A stretch of 64,000 bases of DNA from Paenibacillus flagellatus (GCF_003217775.1 NZ_QJVJ01000001.1:434001-498000); one strand, 5' to 3'. Shown: positions 41,572 to 51,610, counted from the first letter of the stretch. A program made the numbers and translations. The notes: generated by a model from the letters alone, not told the origin.

Positions 41572-43398
41572 ATGTACCCAACATTGGAAGCATGCGTCAA
41601 CGACCTGGAACGGCACGGCCATCTCGTTCGAATCCGGGAAGAGGTGGATCCCGATTTGGAAATGGCCGCGGTTCATCTGCGGGTTTTCGAGGCGGGCGGT
41701 CCGGCCCTTTTGTTCGAGAACGTGAAGGGATCGCGGTACCGGGCCGTTTCGAACCTGTTCGGGACGCTCGAGCGGAGCAAGTATATATTCCGGCAAACGT
41801 GGCAATCGACGCAAAATGTCATCGCCCTGCGCAACGACCCGATGAAAGCGTTGAAGCAGCCGTTTCGGCATGTCCGCGCGGCGCTGGCGGCGACGAAGGC
41901 GCTGCCGCTCCGCCAGGGGGGCGGCGCTTCCGGCTTCGAGGAAATCGCGATAACCGATCTGCCGCTGATCAAGCATTGGCCGATGGATGGGGGCGCGTTC
42001 GTCACGCTGCCGCAAGTATACACCGAAGACCCGGACAAGCCGGGCGTCATGAACGCCAATTTGGGCATGTACCGGGTGCAGCTGACGGGAAACGACTATG
42101 CGACGAACGAGGAAATCGGCCTGCACTACCAAATCCACCGGGGTATCGGCATCCACCAGCATAAGGCGAACCGCAAGGGCGAGCCGCTCCGCGCGAGCAT
42201 CTTTGTCGGCGGACCGCCTTCCCATACGCTTTCGGCCGTCATGCCGCTGCCGGAAGGGTTAAGCGAGCTGACGTTCGCCGGCTTGCTGGCGGGCCGCCGG
42301 TTCCGGTACAGCTATGCGGACGGCTTCTGCATCAGCCTCGACGCCGACTTCGTCATTACGGGCGAGATTCACCCCGGCGAGACGAAGCCGGAAGGGCCGT
42401 TCGGCGACCATCTCGGCTACTACAGCCTCGTCCATCCGTTTCCGGTGCTTCGCGTCCGGAAGGTGTACGCGAAGCGCAACGCGATCTGGCCGTTTACCGT
42501 CGTCGGCCGGCCGCCGCAGGAGGATACGGCGTTCGGGGCGCTGATCCACGAATTGACCGGCGACGCCGTCAAGCAGGAGGTGCCCGGCGTGAAGGAGGTT
42601 CACGCCGTCGACGCCGCGGGCGTCCACCCGCTGCTGTTCGCGATCGGCAGCGAGCGGTACACCCCTTATACCGAGGTGAAGCAGCCGGCCGAGCTGCTGA
42701 CGATCGCGAACCGGATTCTCGGGACGGGCCAATTGAGCCTTGCCAAATATTTGTTCATCGCCGCTGAGGAGAACGAGCCGCTCAGCACGCATCGCGAAGC
42801 GGAGTTTCTCCGGTACGTGCTGGAGCGGATCGACCTGAGGCGCGATGTTCATTTCCAGACGAACACGACGATCGACACGCTGGATTATTCCGGGACCGGC
42901 ATCAACCAAGGCAGCAAGGTCGTTTTCGCCGCCTGCGGCGGCAAGAAGCGCGAGCTTTGCACCGACGTGCCGGCGCAGCTGGCCGGTCTGCGGGATTACG
43001 GCAACCCCGTCCTCGTCCTGCCGGGAATCGTCGCGCTGGAGGGACCGGCCTTCGTCGGCTACGCCGAAGCCGAGCGGCAGCTGCGCGAGCTGACGGACGC
43101 GATCGGCGCTCGCGGGGCGATGCCGGAATGCCCGTTGATCGTGCTCTGCGACGACAGCTCGTTCGTCGGCGCGTCGCTGGCCAACTTCCTGTGGGCGACC
43201 TTTACGCGGAGCAATCCGTCGCACGATATTTACGGGGTGAACGGCGGGTACGCGTTCAAGCATTGGGGCTGCGACAACGTCGTCATCGACGCCCGGACGA
43301 AGCCGCATCACGCCCCTCCGCTCGTTCCCGACCCCGCGGTCGAGAAGCGCATCGATCGGCTGTTCGCCTCCGGCGGAAGCTTGAGCGGCGTGCGCTGA
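41572..43398 (+). CDS. UbiD family decarboxylase
   Basis: 608 residues, typical length. The N-terminus DLERHGHLVRIREEVDPDLE and ALLFENVKGS are characteristic. The prenylated-FMN and catalytic region has ETKPEGPFGDHLGYYSLVHP (E-R/D-E triad region), VVGRPPQEDTAFG and the YKHWGCDNVVIDART-type ending near 575. UbiD enzymes use prenylated FMN, made by UbiX, to decarboxylate aromatic or alpha,beta-unsaturated acids. No ubiX is in the window. The substrate cannot be told; it is not next to menaquinone or ubiquinone genes. Convergent with the sugar-kinase gene, 17 bp away. Confidence 0.92.
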   Translation: MYPTLEACVNDLERHGHLVRIREEVDPDLEMAAVHLRVFEAGGPALLFENVKGSRYRAVSNLFGTLERSKYIFRQTWQSTQNVIALRNDPMKALKQPFRHVRAALAATKALPLRQGGGASGFEEIAITDLPLIKHWPMDGGAFVTLPQVYTEDPDKPGVMNANLGMYRVQLTGNDYATNEEIGLHYQIHRGIGIHQHKANRKGEPLRASIFVGGPPSHTLSAVMPLPEGLSELTFAGLLAGRRFRYSYADGFCISLDADFVITGEIHPGETKPEGPFGDHLGYYSLVHPFPVLRVRKVYAKRNAIWPFTVVGRPPQEDTAFGALIHELTGDAVKQEVPGVKEVHAVDAAGVHPLLFAIGSERYTPYTEVKQPAELLTIANRILGTGQLSLAKYLFIAAEENEPLSTHREAEFLRYVLERIDLRRDVHFQTNTTIDTLDYSGTGINQGSKVVFAACGGKKRELCTDVPAQLAGLRDYGNPVLVLPGIVALEGPAFVGYAEAERQLRELTDAIGARGAMPECPLIVLCDDSSFVGASLANFLWATFTRSNPSHDIYGVNGGYAFKHWGCDNVVIDARTKPHHAPPLVPDPAVEKRIDRLFASGGSLSGVR

Positions 43399-43414
43399 CG
43401 GCGTCGCACCGAGG

Positions 43415-44407
43415 TCAATCGTGCCTCGAGCGCGGGTGCTGCCCCAGACGTTGCAAAACGGCTTGACCGGGCGTTAGGCCGAGCTGCTTCAACGCCATCA
43501 GAACGGCGCCCGCTACGGGAGAGAAGACCGGCGGCACAAGCCGGTAGCGCTTGTTGTTGCCGGTCTTCAAGGCGGAAGTGAGCTGTCGTTGGAAATAGTC
43601 GCTGTTGACGACGCTGCCGATTAAAGCGACGGCGACCTCGGAGCCGGAGAACCGGGACGCTACAATTTCCACGCCCACCACAATCTGATGGACGGCGCGG
43701 TCGCATACGGTGCGGGCCAACCGGCTGCCGCCCATCGCCGCTTCGGTAATCGCCGGAGCCAGCTGCGCAAACTTGCGATTGCGTTCCCGCCGATCGGCGA
43801 CGAAGCCTTGCAGCGCAAGCTGCGTCAGCTCCTCGACGGAGGGAGCCTCCCAGAAGCGAAGCATCTCGTCCACCAAGTCCTGGTCGCTGTCGTCGACGTT
43901 GCCCGCCAGCAGCTCGAAGGTCGCGTCATAGCTCAAGAACCGCGCCGCACTGGCGGCGTAATGATGCGCGTCGTAATTGCGAATCGCTCTTCCATTCTCG
44001 TTCATGGCAAAAATAATCGAGCCGGTGCCGGAAATGACGATAATGCCCGGCTCCGACAGAAGGGCTCCGCTGTGCGCCACGACGGCGTCGTTCACGTGCT
44101 GCTTCGGGCAATCCAGTCCGTCCAGCGCGGTCATCGGCAGCACCCACTCCAGATCGGATTCGGAATCGAGCCCGGCCATCCCCGCCGTCAGCGCCATGAC
44201 TTCGCTTATGTCCCGACCCGCCTGCAGCAGGGCTTCCTCGAGCGCTTCGCGCACGTTTTGCATCGCCTGCAAATCTTTGCGAATAGAGGAAGCGCCTTTC
44301 TCGACGTAAGCCAGCACATTCCCCTCGCAATCCGCCACCATCACCCGGGTATGCGTGCCGCCGCCGTCCATTCCGATTACAACCCCGCTTGTATTCCGTT
44401 CCGCCAT
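43415..44407 (-). CDS. BadF/BadG-type ATPase, N-acetylglucosamine kinase-like
   Basis: 330 residues from ATG 44407 with GGGGAG upstream. The ASKHA-fold phosphate-1 loop VVIGMDGGGTHTRVMVAD, the phosphate-2 IIVISGTGSIIFAMN and a late adenosine motif VALIGSVVNSD are intact. Proteins of this type phosphorylate N-acetylglucosamine or other aminosugars in the cytoplasm. The neighbours (UbiD, broken hydrolase) do not indicate the substrate. Confidence 0.87.
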   Translation of the reverse strand: MAERNTSGVVIGMDGGGTHTRVMVADCEGNVLAYVEKGASSIRKDLQAMQNVREALEEALLQAGRDISEVMALTAGMAGLDSESDLEWVLPMTALDGLDCPKQHVNDAVVAHSGALLSEPGIIVISGTGSIIFAMNENGRAIRNYDAHHYAASAARFLSYDATFELLAGNVDDSDQDLVDEMLRFWEAPSVEELTQLALQGFVADRRERNRKFAQLAPAITEAAMGGSRLARTVCDRAVHQIVVGVEIVASRFSGSEVAVALIGSVVNSDYFQRQLTSALKTGNNKRYRLVPPVFSPVAGAVLMALKQLGLTPGQAVLQRLGQHPRSRHD

Positions 44408-44692
44408 CCCATTCACTCCCCAGCATTCGTTATAAAGCCGATTCAAAAGGATTCCAAAGCCAGACGACAACTTTTACGGCAGCCCAATCGTCTACCATAT
44501 AGCCATCATACCATTGGGGGGTTTCCTGAGCGAAGAGAAACGGTCACGCTGCTAGGTTGTTATTCGGCATGTCCGTCTTCGGCAAAGCCGGCCGCCCCAC
44601 GAGCGACCAACCTGCCGAAACGTCTTGAATCGCGCCATGTCGTACCTAAATAGGGAACGGCAAACGAAGAATAAAAGAGGGAGGGAACGGCC

Positions 44693-45157
44693 GTGAGCAA
44701 TCCCCGGCACGACTCAAAAGGTTCTTCCGCATGGGTCGATCACATACCCGCCATCTGGTTTGAGCCGCATCGAGTCGACGATGCGCGTCGGCGGCTCATC
44801 ATCGTTCTTCATCATCTGGGCGGCACCAAAGAAACCACCGTCCCCTATTTGCAGGACTTGGCCGCGGACGGTTTTGTTGCCCTGAGCCTCGATGCTTTCC
44901 AGCACGGACAGCGGGGAACGGAATCGTCAAAGGATGTAGCTGCGCGGGTATTCGGAAACTTCAGGCGCCACATGTGGCCGATTCTCGGCCAGACGGCGCT
45001 GGATACGCTTCGAGTGATCGACTGGGCTCTGGCGTCCCTTAACGTCGAACCCGACATGGATTTGGCCGGCATTTCGATGGGCGGCATGGAGCATCTGGAT
45101 GTCCGGGACCGCGAGCGCTGGTGGCCCGATTGCAAGCGGTGGTTGGTACGACCGTAA
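44693..45157 (+). pseudogene. Dienelactone-hydrolase-like alpha/beta hydrolase with internal deletion
   Basis: 154 residues from GTG 44693 with GGGAGGGAACGG upstream; family members are usually about 250. The first part is normal: RRLIIVLHHLGGTKE (oxyanion region), DLAADGFVALSLDAFQHGQR, and the nucleophile elbow LAGISMGG near residue 125. Right after it the protein jumps to MEHLDVRDRERWWPDCKRWL, which looks like the C-terminal helix of the same family. About 90-100 residues carrying the catalytic Asp are missing although the frame stays open. I infer an in-frame deletion and loss of activity; a genuinely shortened protein is the alternative. Confidence 0.65.
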
Positions 45158-45213
45158 ACACCGCGATGAATCGGCCCCTCCGGTCGGTCCCGTCCGATGT
45201 GGTTACCCGCTCT

Positions 45214-46848
45214 TTAAAACGCGTAGATGCGCGCCTCATGCGGACGAAGCGTGGCCGATACGATCGACTCGCTCCCTTCCACATCCGCGTAATTCGCGAG
45301 TACGAGCGTTTTGTTCGAATCGGAGTAGCCTTCCGGCAGCGCGAACGGCGTTTCGTGATCGGCATGGTTCAGGAGGACGAGCCAGCGCGTGTCATCCAGC
45401 GAGCGCGAATAAACGTAAAGATGCGGATCTCCCGCGGACAAATCCCGGTAGTCCCCGTACACCATGACGGGATGCCGCTTGCGCAGGGCGATCAGCCTTT
45501 GGTAATACCGGTAGATGGAATCCGGACGGGCGATATCCCGCGCCGCATTGATTTCCTTGTAATTCGGATTGACTTTGATCCAAGGCGTACCGGTCGTAAA
45601 CCCGGCGTTCGGCGAGTCGTCCCACTGCATCGGCGTGCGGGAGTTGTCGCGGCTTAGCGGGAGCAGGCTTTCGAACGCTTCCCGCGGATCCCGGCCTTTG
45701 CCCACTTCCTCGGCATACCGGTTTTTCATCGCGATGTCGTCGTAATCGTCGATCGAGGGGAAGCGGACGCCGGTCATCCCGATCTCCTCGCCTTGATAGA
45801 CGTAAGGCGTGCCCGGAAGCGTGTGCACCATCGTAGCCAGCAGCTTGGCCGATTCGACGCGGTACCGGCCGTCGTTGCCGTACCGGGTCACTTGGCGGGT
45901 ATGGTCGTGGTTGTTCAAAAACTGCGAGTTCCACCCTTTTCCTTTCAAGCCTTCGTACCAGCGGGTCTGGATGTCCTTGAACCGGAGCATGTCCCAGGTC
46001 CGCATCTCGTCGGCCACTTCGAAATGAAACAGCGTATGCAGCTCGTGCCGGTCCTCGCCGACATACTTCAAGCCTTCCTCGGGCGTGACGAACGCCGCCT
46101 CGCCGACGGTCACAATGTCGTAATGCCGCAGCACCTTCTCGTTCATTTCCTTCAAGTAGGCGTGCAGGCCCGGATTGTTGGTCAAATAGCGGATATCGTG
46201 CGGGTCGGCGGCGTCCGGGTACCCTTCCGGCTTCGCGAGCAGCGCGATGGCGTCCAAGCGGAAGCCGTCGATTCCTTTATCGAGCCAAAACCGCATCATG
46301 TCGTACACGGCTTCCCGCACCTCGGGATTGGCCCAGTTCAAATCGGGCTGCTCCGCCGCGAACGAATGAAAATAATATTGCCCGGTGCGCTCGTCCCGCT
46401 CCCAAGCCGACGGGGAGAAGTAAGACCGCCAGTTGTTCGGCTCCTTACCGTCCTTCGCGTCCTTCCATATGTACCAGTCCCGCTTCGCGCTGTCTCTCGA
46501 CGAACGGGATTCCGCGAACCAGGGATGCTCGCTCGACGTATGGTTGACGACAAGGTCCATGATCAGCTTCATGCCCCGGCTGTGCACGTTCCGAAGCAGC
46601 GTCTCCCATGTGCCGATCGTCCCCGCTTTCGCCATGATCGCGTTGTAATCGGAAATGTCGTAGCCGTTATCTTGATCCGGCGATTCATAGACCGGATTCA
46701 GCCATATGATGTCGACGCCGAGCTCTTGAATATGGTCGAGCTTGTCGATCAGTCCTTGCAAATCCCCGTAGCCGTCGCCGTCCGAATCCATGAAGCTGCG
46801 CCAATATACTTGATACACGACCGCTTCCTTCCACCAGGTACGTTTCAT
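45214..46848 (-). CDS. GH13 oligo-1,6-glucosidase / alpha-glucosidase
   Basis: 544 residues from ATG 46848 (MKRTWWKEAVVYQVYWRSFM), with GGAG 8 bp upstream. Family 13 motifs are intact: DLVVNHTS, GFRLDAIAL with nucleophile Asp199, GEAAF with acid/base Glu250, and FLNNHDHTR. No signal peptide, so it works in the cytoplasm on imported alpha-glucosides such as isomaltose or similar oligosaccharides. A perfect GAAAAG/CTTTTC palindrome ends 22 bp before the start codon, and the LacI-family repressor is divergent. The same operator is found before the sugar-transport operon. Confidence 0.95.
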   Translation of the reverse strand: MKRTWWKEAVVYQVYWRSFMDSDGDGYGDLQGLIDKLDHIQELGVDIIWLNPVYESPDQDNGYDISDYNAIMAKAGTIGTWETLLRNVHSRGMKLIMDLVVNHTSSEHPWFAESRSSRDSAKRDWYIWKDAKDGKEPNNWRSYFSPSAWERDERTGQYYFHSFAAEQPDLNWANPEVREAVYDMMRFWLDKGIDGFRLDAIALLAKPEGYPDAADPHDIRYLTNNPGLHAYLKEMNEKVLRHYDIVTVGEAAFVTPEEGLKYVGEDRHELHTLFHFEVADEMRTWDMLRFKDIQTRWYEGLKGKGWNSQFLNNHDHTRQVTRYGNDGRYRVESAKLLATMVHTLPGTPYVYQGEEIGMTGVRFPSIDDYDDIAMKNRYAEEVGKGRDPREAFESLLPLSRDNSRTPMQWDDSPNAGFTTGTPWIKVNPNYKEINAARDIARPDSIYRYYQRLIALRKRHPVMVYGDYRDLSAGDPHLYVYSRSLDDTRWLVLLNHADHETPFALPEGYSDSNKTLVLANYADVEGSESIVSATLRPHEARIYAF

Positions 46849-46869
46849 GTCGACACTCCGTTCCGGATT

Positions 46870-46889
46870 TTTTGAAAAGCTTTTCAAAA
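46870..46889. promoter_or_regulatory. LacI-family operator before the glucosidase gene
   Basis: TTTTGAAAAGCTTTTCAAAA is a perfect 20-bp palindrome in the leader of the glucosidase gene. A half site TTTGAAAAGC lies at 46924-46933. The core TGAAAAGCTTTTCA recurs at 48092-48105. Confidence 0.85.
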
Positions 46890-46951
46890 ACAGAATACCG
46901 CCATCTTACCGGAAAACGGCGAATTTGAAAAGCGGATTTTTCGACTTCGGT

Positions 46952-46979
46952 TTGATTTTCACCCGCAATCGCTTATAAT
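46952..46979 (+). promoter_or_regulatory. Promoter of the LacI-family regulator gene
   Basis: TTGATT (46952-46957) and TATAAT (46974-46979) with a 16-bp spacer, about 37 bp before the GTG start, which has GGAGATGAGG upstream. TTTTCAAA, an operator half site, directly follows the -10. Confidence 0.68.
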
Positions 46980-47016
46980 TTTCAAAGAATCCATTCGGAG
47001 ATGAGGCGAACAACGG

Positions 47017-48024
47017 GTGAACCCCACGATTCATGATGTCGCGCGACAGGCGAACGTATCGATCTCGACCGTCTCGCGGGTCGTCAATCAACCGCTCGCG
47101 GTGCGCAAGGAGAAGCGGGACCGGGTGCTGCAGGCGATCGAGCAGCTCGGCTACGAGCCGAATCCGTTCGCGTCCGGCTTGCGGGACAGGGCGACGAAGA
47201 CGATTGCCGCGATGATCCCCGATATTACGAATCCGTTTTATGCGGAGCTGTTTCGCGGCATCGAGGATATCGCCCGCGAGCAGAAAAACAACGTGATCAT
47301 TTGCAACACCGACCAGGATGAAGCGCGATTTTTGGAATATATGAGCTACTTCAAAAAAAAGAAAATCGACGGGCTCATCTTCGTGAGCGCGGCGGTAACG
47401 GATGCCCACCATGCGACGTTCGCGGAGCTGCAGGTTCCGGTCGTGCTGGCGGCGACGGACGGCGAACGGTTCGGCTTGCCGTACGTGAAGGTGAACGATT
47501 ATGCGGCCGCTTCCGACGCCGCCTCGTTTCTGATCAAGAACGGCCATCGGTCGATCGGCGTCATCAGCGGACCGGCGGACGACCCGATCGCCGGCATCCC
47601 GCGCCTGGCGGGGTTTCGCGATGCGTTAGCGGCGTACGGCCTGCCGCATGGCGCGAATGCGGTCGCGTACGGGACGTACGACTTCGACAGCGGCTACGAG
47701 GCGATGCGCAAGCTGTACGGCACGATGCCGGAGCTGACCGCCGTCTTCGCGGCGAGCGACGCGATGGCGCTCGGCGCGATGGCGTTTTTGCAGCGGCGGG
47801 GCATGGAGGTGCCGAGGCAAATTTCGATCATCGGCTTCGACAATATCAGCCTGTCCCGGATGGTCACACCGGCGCTTACGACCGTCGCCCAGCCCGTGTA
47901 CGAGATCGGGAAGCAAGCGGCCGCCATGCTGTTTCGCCGGATCGGAAACCCGCAGGACGAAGCGCAAAGCCTCGTGCTCGGGCACGAAATCGTCGTACGC
48001 GACACGGTGTGGAACCGGAACTGA
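47017..48024 (+). CDS. LacI family transcriptional regulator of the glucoside locus
   Basis: 335 residues from GTG 47017. The N-terminal helix-turn-helix MNPTIHDVARQANVSISTVS followed by RVVNQP and a hinge with GYEPNPFASGLR are standard. The periplasmic-binding-protein-like core follows, with AMIPDITNPFYAELFRGIE and GFDNISLSRMVTPALTTV near the end. It should bind the TGAAAAGCTTTTCA operators at 46870-46889 and 48092-48105 and release them on binding a sugar. It lies between its two target units. Confidence 0.94.
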   Translation: MNPTIHDVARQANVSISTVSRVVNQPLAVRKEKRDRVLQAIEQLGYEPNPFASGLRDRATKTIAAMIPDITNPFYAELFRGIEDIAREQKNNVIICNTDQDEARFLEYMSYFKKKKIDGLIFVSAAVTDAHHATFAELQVPVVLAATDGERFGLPYVKVNDYAAASDAASFLIKNGHRSIGVISGPADDPIAGIPRLAGFRDALAAYGLPHGANAVAYGTYDFDSGYEAMRKLYGTMPELTAVFAASDAMALGAMAFLQRRGMEVPRQISIIGFDNISLSRMVTPALTTVAQPVYEIGKQAAAMLFRRIGNPQDEAQSLVLGHEIVVRDTVWNRN

Positions 48025-48049
48025 ACGGCCGTCTTCCACACCTTTCAAG

Positions 48050-48105
48050 TTGACCGCTCGCGGCAGCTTGCCTATAATGTTCACATGGAAATGAAAAGCT
48101 TTTCA
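48050..48105 (+). promoter_or_regulatory. Promoter and LacI operator of the transport operon
   Basis: TTGACC (48050-48055), 17-bp spacer, perfect TATAAT (48073-48078). The palindrome TGAAAAGCTTTTCA (48092-48105) begins 14 bp past the -10, over the start of transcription, where a bound repressor would block initiation. It precedes the kinase gene at 48182 and probably drives the whole run to 56542. Confidence 0.85.
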
Positions 48106-48181
48106 GAATATCCGAGATTGCGAGGCGTCCCGCTGAGCAGTCTTTTTTTCACCCTATTTGCGCCGACGAGGAGAAGCCCCC

Positions 48182-49960
48182 ATGTGGATCAAAAAAAGCT
48201 TGTTCGCCAAACTGCTGCTCGGCATGCTGATCGCCGCCGTCATCCCGTTCTCGCTGTCCAACATCGTCTCGTACAGCACGACGTCCGAAGGCATCGAGCA
48301 AAACGTGATCGAGCTGAACCAAAAAACGATGAGCCTCGGCACCGATCATATCAAACGGTATTTGCAGGAGCTGACGCTCGATTCGGTCGCCTATTACCAA
48401 GATAACGCGCTGATGAACAACCTGCGCAGAACGGCGGCGTCCCCCCTGCTGCTCGTGCAAATCCGGGAGCAGCTGAACCAGCTGTACGGAGGCCGTTCCG
48501 AGATGCGCGCCGTCCGCTACATCAACGCCAAAATCAACCAAACGTTCACGCTCCAGGACAACGTCGGACTCGGCGCGAACATCTCCTTCACCGACATCGT
48601 CCTACCGGAGCGGTACGGCGACTGGGACGAAAGCAGCGAATTCGAAGTGACCCGGATCGGCGAAGAACAAGTATTGGCGCTGCACCGCCCGCTCGTCGAT
48701 TACCCGTCGTCCGACGTACTGGGATTGACCTCGCTCTACGTCGGCACGGATAAGATCGCGTCGCTCATGAGCCCGCTTTCGGATTCGTCCAAAGGGGAGG
48801 TCACCTTCTTGTACATCCGGAACGCGAGCTTGCTGTACAGCTCCGCGGACGACGGAGCGCCGCCGGCGGCCGCGGATATCGATCTGGCGGCGTTTGCGGG
48901 GGACGACGGTGCGGTGGACGGCCGTTACGACGGCCGGCGAGGGATTTATATTTACCAAAAGGACCGTTACAAAGATTTGCCGCTTACGATGGTCAAATTC
49001 GTACCGAAGGAAACGATCAACGAATCGGCCAACGAAATGCTCAACCGGGTGCTGCTCATTCAGCTGGTCGCCATCGCCTTCGTCATCCTGCTCGCCGCCG
49101 CGCTGTCCTTCATGACGATCGCCCCGATCAAACGGCTGCTGCGGATGATCGGGCAAGTCGAATCGGGCAACTACAAGATGGAGCCGACGAGCGGCAACGC
49201 GGACGAATTGGGCGTGCTCGAGCAGCGGTTTCGGACGATGATCCGAAATTTGGACGAGCTCGTCATCCGCGAATATCGCGGCAAGCTGGAAATTTCGACG
49301 GCTCGGCTCAAAATGCTGCAGGCTCAAATCAACCCCCACTTCCTCTACAATACGCTCCAGTCGATCGGGACGCTCGCCTTGCGCCACGGCGTGAACGAGA
49401 TCAGCGATAAAATAACGGAGCTCGGCTCCATTATGCGCTACAGCATGGATTTGAAGACGGAGACCGTTCCATTGTCCGGCGAAATCCGGCACGTCGAAAA
49501 CTATTTGTCGCTGCAAAAAGGCCGATTCAAGCACAAGCTGTCGTACGCGTTGTCCTGTCCACCGGAGGCGCTGGGCGTGCTTGTGCCCAAAATGATATTG
49601 CAGCCGCTCGTCGAAAACAGCATCGTCCACGGCATCGAGCAGGGCAGCGGCTCCGGCACGCTGCATATCGGGATCGAGCGGACCGACGATTCGCTCCATA
49701 TCCGCGTCATCGATAACGGCAAGGGAATGGACCCCGACGCCGTTCGGCGAATCAAGGACGAATACGCGGCCGCCCAGCCTTATCGCGAGGATCGGGGCAT
49801 CGGGCTGATGAACGTGCTGTACCGGCTGCAGCTATATTACGGCGAACGCTTCCGCTGGGACATCGAGAGCGAGCCGTACGAATCGACGACGATATCGCTT
49901 CACATTGCCGCAGACCGTCTGCAAGGGGGAGAATCGGATGAACGTATTGATCGTGGATGA
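48182..49960 (+). CDS. YesM-type sensor histidine kinase
   Basis: 592 residues from ATG 48182 with GAGGAGAAG upstream. A first helix (about 8-30), a large extracytoplasmic dCache-like sensor (about 35-295), a second helix (about 298-320) and a HAMP domain. The His_kinase phosphoacceptor is LQAQINPHFLYNTLQSIGTL with His386. The ATPase has MILQPLVENSIVHGIE, DNGKGMD and GIGLMNVLYRL. It pairs with the AraC-type regulator encoded with a 23-bp overlap. Such pairs sense extracellular sugars and switch on the adjacent ABC importer, here beneath LacI control. Confidence 0.95.
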   Translation: MWIKKSLFAKLLLGMLIAAVIPFSLSNIVSYSTTSEGIEQNVIELNQKTMSLGTDHIKRYLQELTLDSVAYYQDNALMNNLRRTAASPLLLVQIREQLNQLYGGRSEMRAVRYINAKINQTFTLQDNVGLGANISFTDIVLPERYGDWDESSEFEVTRIGEEQVLALHRPLVDYPSSDVLGLTSLYVGTDKIASLMSPLSDSSKGEVTFLYIRNASLLYSSADDGAPPAAADIDLAAFAGDDGAVDGRYDGRRGIYIYQKDRYKDLPLTMVKFVPKETINESANEMLNRVLLIQLVAIAFVILLAAALSFMTIAPIKRLLRMIGQVESGNYKMEPTSGNADELGVLEQRFRTMIRNLDELVIREYRGKLEISTARLKMLQAQINPHFLYNTLQSIGTLALRHGVNEISDKITELGSIMRYSMDLKTETVPLSGEIRHVENYLSLQKGRFKHKLSYALSCPPEALGVLVPKMILQPLVENSIVHGIEQGSGSGTLHIGIERTDDSLHIRVIDNGKGMDPDAVRRIKDEYAAAQPYREDRGIGLMNVLYRLQLYYGERFRWDIESEPYESTTISLHIAADRLQGGESDERIDRG

Positions 49961-51506
49961 CGAAGATCATGTACGGGAAGGGATTACGCTGGCCGTCGAT
50001 TGGGCCAAGTTCGGAGTCGACCGGCTGCTGTACGCCGAGAACGGCGAACAGGCGTTGGCACTTGCCGTCGAGCATCGCCCGGCCGTCATCTTCTGCGACA
50101 TGAGCATGCCGGGCATGGACGGCGCGGAGCTGCTGCAGCGGCTGCGACGGCACGATCCCTCCGCGCAGCTGATCGTCGTCAGCGGCTACGATCATTTCAG
50201 CTATACGCATGCCGCGCTGCTTGCCAAAGGGATCGATTACTTGCTCAAGCCGTTTCGAACATCCGACCTCGAGCAGGCGCTCGGGCGGGCCGTCGCCGAA
50301 TGGAAGCGGCACATGAGCCAGTTCGAAAAACAGATCGAGGACGGCGATAAGCTTCGCCGGGCGGACGCGTTGATGGACGAGCAGAAGCTGGCCGGCTATT
50401 TCAAAGGCGAAATCGTCTTCAACGAAGACATTCGCCGTCTGTTCGCGAGACGGGGACTGCCGCTCGAACGCCTGGAGGCCGCGCTTTATTTGCCGATCAA
50501 CCGGTCGGAGCTGCTTCACGATCGTTTTCGCGGCGATACGGAGCTGCTCGCCTTCTCGCTGAACAATATCGCGCACGACATCTTGAACCGTTACGGCGCC
50601 CATTATTTATGCAGGCTCGACGAGCACCAGTGGCTGCTGCTTACCGTACCCGAGGATCCGAACGGTGCGGGCCGGCACCGCTATCATGCGGAGAAAGTGG
50701 CGGCGGCGTGGCGGGAGACGCTCGGTCTTCATGCGCTTCTCGGGCGGCACGAAGGACACGTCGCGGCCGACCGTCTGGACGACGCGATCGCCGGCGCGCG
50801 GTCCGATTTGCTGCGGCATGACGTGCTTCACGGCGATACCCGGCCGGCGGGCTCCCCCTCGACGGACAAGCTGCCCCGTCTGACCGACCAGCAGCTGGTG
50901 CTCGAGACGGCGCTGAAGCGCAAAGACAAAGCGCTGGCCGGCCGGGCGATCCGTTCGTTTACCGGACAGCTCCGCGCGCTGGGCTCCTTGCGGCTGAAGG
51001 AGCTGCAGGGCTTCACTCACGAGGCGAACCTGCTGCTGGAGAAAATGAGCCGCACGCCGCAGGCGGAAACGAAGCTGGCCAACCGGACGATGCCGTTGTG
51101 GATCGGCCATTTCGACGAATGGGAGCGGGTGTTGATCGGGTTATGGGAAACGTTGATCGACGAGAGCGGCGAAGAAACGCCGGACCGCAGCGTGGAAGCG
51201 ATTCGCGATTACATCGCCGACCATTACCAGGACGACCTTTCGCTGACGACGCTCGCCGCCGTCTTCAACTTCAACCCGTGGTACATCTCGCGAAGGTTCA
51301 AGGAGCTGTACGGAACGACCGTCATCACCTACTTGACGGAGCTGCGCATCGATAAGGCGAAGTCGCTGCTTACGCAGACGAACATGAGCGTGTCGGAGAT
51401 GGCCGGCAAGCTCGGATATGCGGACGAAAACTACTTCGGCAAAGTGTTCAAGAAGCAAACCGGCTTGTCGCCGCTCCAGTTTCGCAAAGAGCGCCGGGAC
51501 GGATGA
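49938..51506 (+). CDS. AraC-type response regulator (YesN-like)
   Basis: 522 residues from ATG 49938 (GGGGGAGAATCGG before it), overlapping the kinase gene. Receiver domain with DDED at 7-10 and Asp54 in VIFCDMSMPGMDG, Lys in YLLKPFRTSD. A long middle region (about 130-410) is not conserved. The C-terminal AraC domain has LSLTTLAAVFNFNPWYISRR and then FKELYGTTV, and a second helix pair MSVSEMAGKLGYADENYFGK and VFKKQTGLSPLQFRKERR. It likely activates the binding-protein and permease genes that follow. Confidence 0.95.
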   Translation: MNVLIVDDEDHVREGITLAVDWAKFGVDRLLYAENGEQALALAVEHRPAVIFCDMSMPGMDGAELLQRLRRHDPSAQLIVVSGYDHFSYTHAALLAKGIDYLLKPFRTSDLEQALGRAVAEWKRHMSQFEKQIEDGDKLRRADALMDEQKLAGYFKGEIVFNEDIRRLFARRGLPLERLEAALYLPINRSELLHDRFRGDTELLAFSLNNIAHDILNRYGAHYLCRLDEHQWLLLTVPEDPNGAGRHRYHAEKVAAAWRETLGLHALLGRHEGHVAADRLDDAIAGARSDLLRHDVLHGDTRPAGSPSTDKLPRLTDQQLVLETALKRKDKALAGRAIRSFTGQLRALGSLRLKELQGFTHEANLLLEKMSRTPQAETKLANRTMPLWIGHFDEWERVLIGLWETLIDESGEETPDRSVEAIRDYIADHYQDDLSLTTLAAVFNFNPWYISRRFKELYGTTVITYLTELRIDKAKSLLTQTNMSVSEMAGKLGYADENYFGKVFKKQTGLSPLQFRKERRDG

Positions 51507-51610
51507 CAGGTCCCGATTTTCCCTTTTCGGGTCAATATATTCTCTTCCGAACGCCGGAGCCGGTCGGTAGACTTATAGAGGAATCAGACAATCGACTTGG
51601 GGGAATGACG

